From Ascaris suum (lineage: Eukaryota > Nematoda > Chromadorea > Rhabditida > Ascarididae), in contig CM024176.1 of assembly GCA_013433145.1 (NCBI GenBank), positions 7,488,520-7,552,519 of the forward strand: a stretch of DNA of 64,000 nucleotides, in the 5' to 3' direction. This document shows positions 61,001-64,000 of this stretch, piece by piece (positions within the stretch are counted from its first letter, which is position 1; each line of letters opens with the position of its first letter). The translations under genes were made by a program, and so were the position numbers. Under the pieces are notes generated by a model. That model worked only from the letters and a program-made list of their open reading frames with translations. It did not search any database and was not told the DNA's origin.

Positions 61001-63515
61001 AATGCTACAAGCTTTCTCAATCCTTGGTTCCATCAACAGGTAGGTTATTGTCGGAACCATCTTCAGAGAATTTTTCCAAATGAGGTCTAAGCGACAGTTG
61101 TTTTGACAACGTCGTTCTGTTGGTGAGGGCGCGGATCATATGGAAAGAATATTGAAGCACATCTGAGCACATCTGAAATTAGAATGCACTCAAAAAATGA
61201 CATTGCTGTATGCATCCTTTAATATACTCAGAGCGATTGGGGGAACGCTACTGCAATTGAACGTTACGCTCCCACATTGTTGAAAGTGGTTTCCCAGCAT
61301 GTTGTTTATTTACGTTTATATAATTCCAAAAAGGATTTTTAATTCCAATATCGAACTTAAAGCTTTTTGCTGCTTTTTTAAAAAATTAGAGGCAATTTGC
61401 GATTTGCTGAAGTATATGGTTTAGAATGCGAAAGACCTTTGTAGGATTTTCCGTTGGTGACAATGACGAATAATCAATTGATGGGGCCGGCAGTTGTCTC
61501 ACAAGAACCTTTTAATAATGGTTCCATATTACCCGAAAGCGACTATAACTATTCGTGGCCTATACCCTTCATCTACCGTGATTACAGCAACTCCTATCAA
61601 AATCCACATGATACACTCCAATGGATGAAACCTGGTGAGATTTCATTTACCGCGCATTGATGCATTACTTAGCGTCAAGTTTACACAGGTCATTTTCCAT
61701 CTTATGAAGATTGTGCAACGGATGGGGACATAAATTAAGCGAACTTCGAGAAGCAACAGCAATTTCACTGAATATCGTCGCTTCTTGTACGGGTGCGGCG
61801 TTTAGTAAATTTTCATTTACTTTATGACTTATTCATATTGCTGAAACTTTTTTTATGCGGCACCTTTTGGAACCTAGTCGTCGTTTATTGTCAGCAATGT
61901 TTCGATAATGTAGCCGAATGGCGCTCACTTCAAAGCCATACTTCCCATGCTCTGTATCGACTATTGCACGAGAAAAATATAAGAGGCGCAACTGTTTCAA
62001 ATCTTTGCTGGGATATTAGTTTATTTTAGCTCTTCAGTATTGGATTCACTAATAGAACAATGAGCTAAGGTGGTCAAGCCCAATAACTGTTGAATGGACC
62101 GTCCGCACAAACTGACAGCGTTATTGTGGGTGAATCAAGAATTTTCGTTTGCTTTGTATACATTCCTCAAGAACCGGATAACGTTCCTAATATCCGATAT
62201 ACCGACTTCCTTCGATCCAGTAATGATGAAATATGGCTTATAATCTTGCTCCTACCCATGACTTATGATACGATGTGGTAGCAACTATGCGGTGGCGGTT
62301 GCCAATGAATGAGAGGTTCAGAGGATAAGCCCGAGGTAAGGTTCGACAGAAGCGGACGCTTTGATCATCTCGAATGAAGTTGCCCGCAGTGTCGCACTTT
62401 CGAAAGTTGTGAATCAATGCTTGCTTGAATATTCATTTCGACCATTTGTCGTACTAACAGTTTTGGTCGCACTGCTTTTTTTTATTTTACATTTTCTGTT
62501 CACATCATAACCCTCTGAAACCGTTGCCACTATCTGCATTCAGCGAGTACGAAACCGGTTCGGAAGTTCCCATGATTTCACCGACATCCAAACATTCCAG
62601 CCTTTCTGGTGATTACGTTCGAACAAAGTTGCTTGCATGTAATTTTTGAATGCATATGGTTCTGAAGGATGAGGAACAATCGATTTGAATTGACCTGTCG
62701 GAGCGGTACGAAGACCTCCTATAAAATTTTTGCAGCGGTCTCCCATTGCAAACGATACCATTTGTGAACCCGTCTAGCATAACGCATATATCTTTGTCAC
62801 GAAGAACAATGTGAGATAGAGCAGCATTCAACGAGTTTTTTCATTTCTGCACAACTGATCTTGCATTTTGGGAGCTCAGCCCAGCCCATTCTCGTCATCC
62901 CAAAATGTGGGATTGACAGAATCCTGCCTTTCCCCTTTCGCACTCCTGCAACCCTTCGTGCTATCGCGTTATGACTAGACATCCTTTTTTTATGCACTCA
63001 AAGGAGATCATCTCATGACTTTTGGTCCATGAAGAAAGTGCACACGATTTTTTTTCGATGAATGACTGTGCACATTTCATTGGCATTATCTGCTAACTGA
63101 GAGTGCAAATTGTTCGCGTTATTGCCACTTATGACTGATAAAAACTTTTATCACTCTCAACTAAACGGACCGTTTGTGTTTTCTTAATTGCCCAGCAAAA
63201 TGTCGATGTGGCAGTGCTTGCGACGGCGAATGATACGAGAACAACATACGGCGCAATCTTTTTGTAAATTAATTTTGGATTTTTTGTGCTAAATGAAGCA
63301 TTTATTTCTGCAGCATATGAGCAATGCCCTTCAACGGTTCATAGTCGTGCATTACACTGGAATATCGGTAACGCTGGTTCGTGGGCACACCTTCGAGTAC
63401 AATACGACGATGTGGGATTTGCACGGATGATGGATAGATTGAAGACAAATCGTGATGTTGACTTCACAATGGAAGATCAGATGGAGCTTATTGGAGATGA
63501 ACTCGCCTTATTGAA
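45942..63515 (+). CDS. Gene B: M1 zinc aminopeptidase with signal peptide, 3' partial
   Basis: Tandem paralogue of gene A. Fourteen main exons give 659 residues in the window, and the gene continues to the right. Residues 1-16 form a signal peptide ([16 protein letters not shown], likely cut before QD). The M1 N-terminal beta domain spans about residues 55-250, with PCLDEP at 210-215 (Leu for the usual Phe). The catalytic domain has GAMEN at 338-342, zinc motif HELAH at 374-378, third ligand Glu397 and Tyr457. The small beta domain follows at about 530-592, then the start of the helical domain. All catalytic residues are present, so an active secreted or lumen-facing exopeptidase is expected. 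Known worm gut aminopeptidases of this group usually have an uncleaved N-terminal anchor; here cleavage looks more likely. Exon sizes and phases match domain 1 of gene A. If gene B shares its layout, a second M1 domain should follow outside the window. Confidence 0.88.
46701..46712. repeat. T homopolymer run (12 T)
   Basis: Run of T bases in the first intron of gene B. Confidence 0.9.
50109..50119. repeat. G homopolymer run (11 G)
   Basis: Run of G bases in the first intron of gene B; the third G or C run of this kind in the window. Confidence 0.9.
50493..50612 (+). CDS. Gene B possible optional exon B2 (120 nt)
   Basis: Acceptor TTTATTCAG and a strong donor ATGA|GTATGT. It begins with two bases and ends with one base of split codons, so it can be included or skipped without changing the frame. 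It would add 40 residues with three Cys ([19 protein letters not shown]). No homology recognised; low confidence. Confidence 0.3.
51487..51639 (+). CDS. Gene B exon B3 (start of M1 N-terminal domain)
   Basis: Codes residues 37-87, with [20 protein letters not shown], the opening strand of the M1 fold, parallel to RLPQGYLKPLQYNIRVTPYF of exon A17. Acceptor TTTCAG. Several bases inside read as GT donors, but only this end keeps the frame. Confidence 0.87.
51772..51953 (+). CDS. Gene B exon B4 (N-terminal beta domain)
   Basis: Codes residues 88-148, with [19 protein letters not shown] and [13 protein letters not shown]. This is the strand pair seen as exon A18 in gene A domain 2. Acceptor TTGTTTCAG, donor GTAAGA. 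Confidence 0.92.
53835..53968 (+). CDS. Gene B exon B5 (N-terminal beta domain)
   Basis: Codes residues 149-192, with [20 protein letters not shown] and [11 protein letters not shown], typical of M1 enzymes before the CFDEP region. Donor CCCA|GTAAGA; the split codon gives His193. Confidence 0.92.
54329..54496 (+). CDS. Gene B exon B6 (CxDEP exon)
   Basis: Codes residues 193-248, with [26 protein letters not shown] replaces the usual PCFDEP. Acceptor GCTTGCAG; the donor CCACT|GTAAAG is set by phase with B7. Confidence 0.9.
54890..55004 (+). CDS. Gene B exon B7
   Basis: Codes residues 249-287, with [20 protein letters not shown], nearly identical to exon A1 of gene A. Acceptor TTTTTATAG, donor GTGAGT. 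Confidence 0.94.
55340..55460 (+). CDS. Gene B exon B8
   Basis: Codes residues 288-327, starting [20 protein letters not shown]. 121 nt, as in exon A2. Acceptor TTGCTTTAG, donor GTAAGA. Confidence 0.94.
56133..56224 (+). CDS. Gene B exon B9 (GAMEN exon)
   Basis: Codes residues 328-358, with [20 protein letters not shown] (GAMEN at 56162-56176). 92 nt, as in exon A3. Confidence 0.95.
57042..57224 (+). CDS. Gene B exon B10 (zinc site)
   Basis: Codes residues 359-419, with [13 protein letters not shown] (HELAH at 57087-57101) and NEGFASFF carrying the third ligand. 183 nt, as in exon A4. Catalytically complete. Confidence 0.96.
58001..58054 (+). CDS. Gene B possible 54-nt optional exon
   Basis: Flanked by a good acceptor (CTATTTAG) and a strong donor (GCA|GTAAGT), and in phase 0 at both ends between B10 and B11. 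It would insert 18 residues ([18 protein letters not shown]). Gene A domain 1 lacks it, and the protein fits the family without it. Confidence 0.25.
58544..58646 (+). CDS. Gene B exon B11
   Basis: Codes residues 420-453, with [13 protein letters not shown] at the end. 103 nt with a normal GTGAGT donor; this exon is the guide for the GC donor proposed for exon A5. Confidence 0.92.
59515..59663 (+). CDS. Gene B exon B12 (catalytic tyrosine)
   Basis: Codes residues 454-503, with [20 protein letters not shown]; Tyr457 is the transition-state residue. 149 nt, as in exon A6. Acceptor TATTTGCAG. Confidence 0.95.
60962..61039 (+). CDS. Gene B exon B13
   Basis: Codes residues 504-529, with [20 protein letters not shown]. 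78 nt, one codon shorter than exon A7. Normal GTAGGT donor. Confidence 0.93.
61445..61634 (+). CDS. Gene B exon B14 (small beta domain)
   Basis: Codes residues 530-592, starting [16 protein letters not shown] and including [12 protein letters not shown]. 190 nt against 193 for exon A8. Ends one base into a codon. Confidence 0.93.
63314..63515 (+). CDS. Gene B exon B15 (start of helical domain)
   Basis: Codes residues 593-659, with [20 protein letters not shown] and [11 protein letters not shown]. Acceptor TTTCTGCAG. The donor TTGAA|GTCGGT is weak but gives the phase used by the homologous exon A9. Confidence 0.85.
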
Positions 63516-64000
63516 GTCGGTTTTTCTTATTTGTCTCGCTGATAAACTAGCTTTGGGTAGCGAAATGAAAAGGGCTTTTCAGAGGTATTCATTTGAAAGC
63601 TATGAACGTCGCTTCCCTCATGAGACCAGAAGTTATAAAACGTCGAAATTTCATGGATAGTTTAAATAAATTCAGCAGACTGCAATAAAATTTCTGCAAT
63701 AATACGTGGCATAAGAATGGAAATAAAGAGGCAAATAAAGAATTGCTCCAGCGAAACTTCACACCCTTTGCTACGAAACCCTTTGCTCATTTTTTATTAA
63801 GGGACATTTCCTCAAAATTCTCGTCTCTTGTCAATGCTCTTAAGTTAATCTCAAGCTATGCAGCTCAAAACTTTGGTTATTTGTTCGTACTCTCGTCACA
63901 CCAAGAAAGGCCACAGCTTGGACTTCCATCATCGCCTCCATGTAGTGGAAGTCGTGGTTCGAATGTGCCCAAAACTTGGAAATTTCGTGGTTTTGGCCTC
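63516..64000 (+). other. Right edge: intron of gene B
   Basis: No further exon is seen. In gene A the equivalent intron (A9-A10) is 725 nt, so the next exon is expected just outside the window. A tRNA-like GGTTCGAAT near 63953 has no tRNA around it. Confidence 0.6.

Noticed and set aside
63951..63965. GGTTCGAAT-like sequence resembling a tRNA B box
   Set aside because: No matching A box, anticodon stem or acceptor stem around it.

Overview
The window is nuclear DNA of a nematode, most likely a clade V (strongylid/hookworm-like) parasite. It is AT-rich. Its genes are split into many short exons (67-196 nt) by introns from under 100 nt to several kb, most acceptors read TTTCAG or similar, and a few introns start with GC. 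Both genes found here code for M1-family zinc aminopeptidases of the type known as gut microvillar aminopeptidases in these worms (the H11-like group).

Gene A (+ strand, 5' end outside the window) runs from 1269 to a stop codon at 37136-37138. I reconstructed 36 exons whose split codons all fit, giving 1635 residues in the window. They form two complete or nearly complete M1 peptidase units in series. Domain 1 (exons A1-A16, 1269-15002) lacks only its N-terminal part, upstream of the window. It has GAMEN, the HEISH zinc motif with its third ligand, and the catalytic tyrosine. Domain 2 (exons A17-A36, 17123-37138) is a full unit of about 914 residues. It keeps the zinc site (HETVH plus a distal Glu) and the tyrosine, but its GAMEN motif has become GAEEH. 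The two units join by an in-phase intron over a very short linker. The alternative, that domain 1 ends at a stop at 15044-15046 and domain 2 belongs to another gene, is less likely but open.

Between the genes lies 8.8 kb (37139-45941) with no gene I can support, only a few coding-like fragments. Its right end holds a clear promoter: three GATA-type sites, a TATA box and an initiator at the expected spacing, followed by the start of gene B.

Gene B (+ strand, 45942 to beyond the right edge) starts with a cleavable signal peptide and continues into an M1 domain. Its exon sizes and phases match gene A domain 1 almost one for one (121/121, 92/92, 183/183, 103/103, 149/149 nt). It runs off the window at the same relative point as gene A exon A9/A10. 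The simplest history is that an M1 domain duplicated inside one gene and the two-domain gene then duplicated in tandem, but the second domain of gene B is outside the window.

The proteins are probably secreted into the gut lumen or onto its surface. Gene B has a signal peptide, gene A ends without a hydrophobic tail, and the gene B promoter carries GATA sites typical of nematode intestinal genes. No rRNA, tRNA, CRISPR array or intact transposon was found. All exon boundaries come from reading splice signals, phase and homology by eye, without transcript data.
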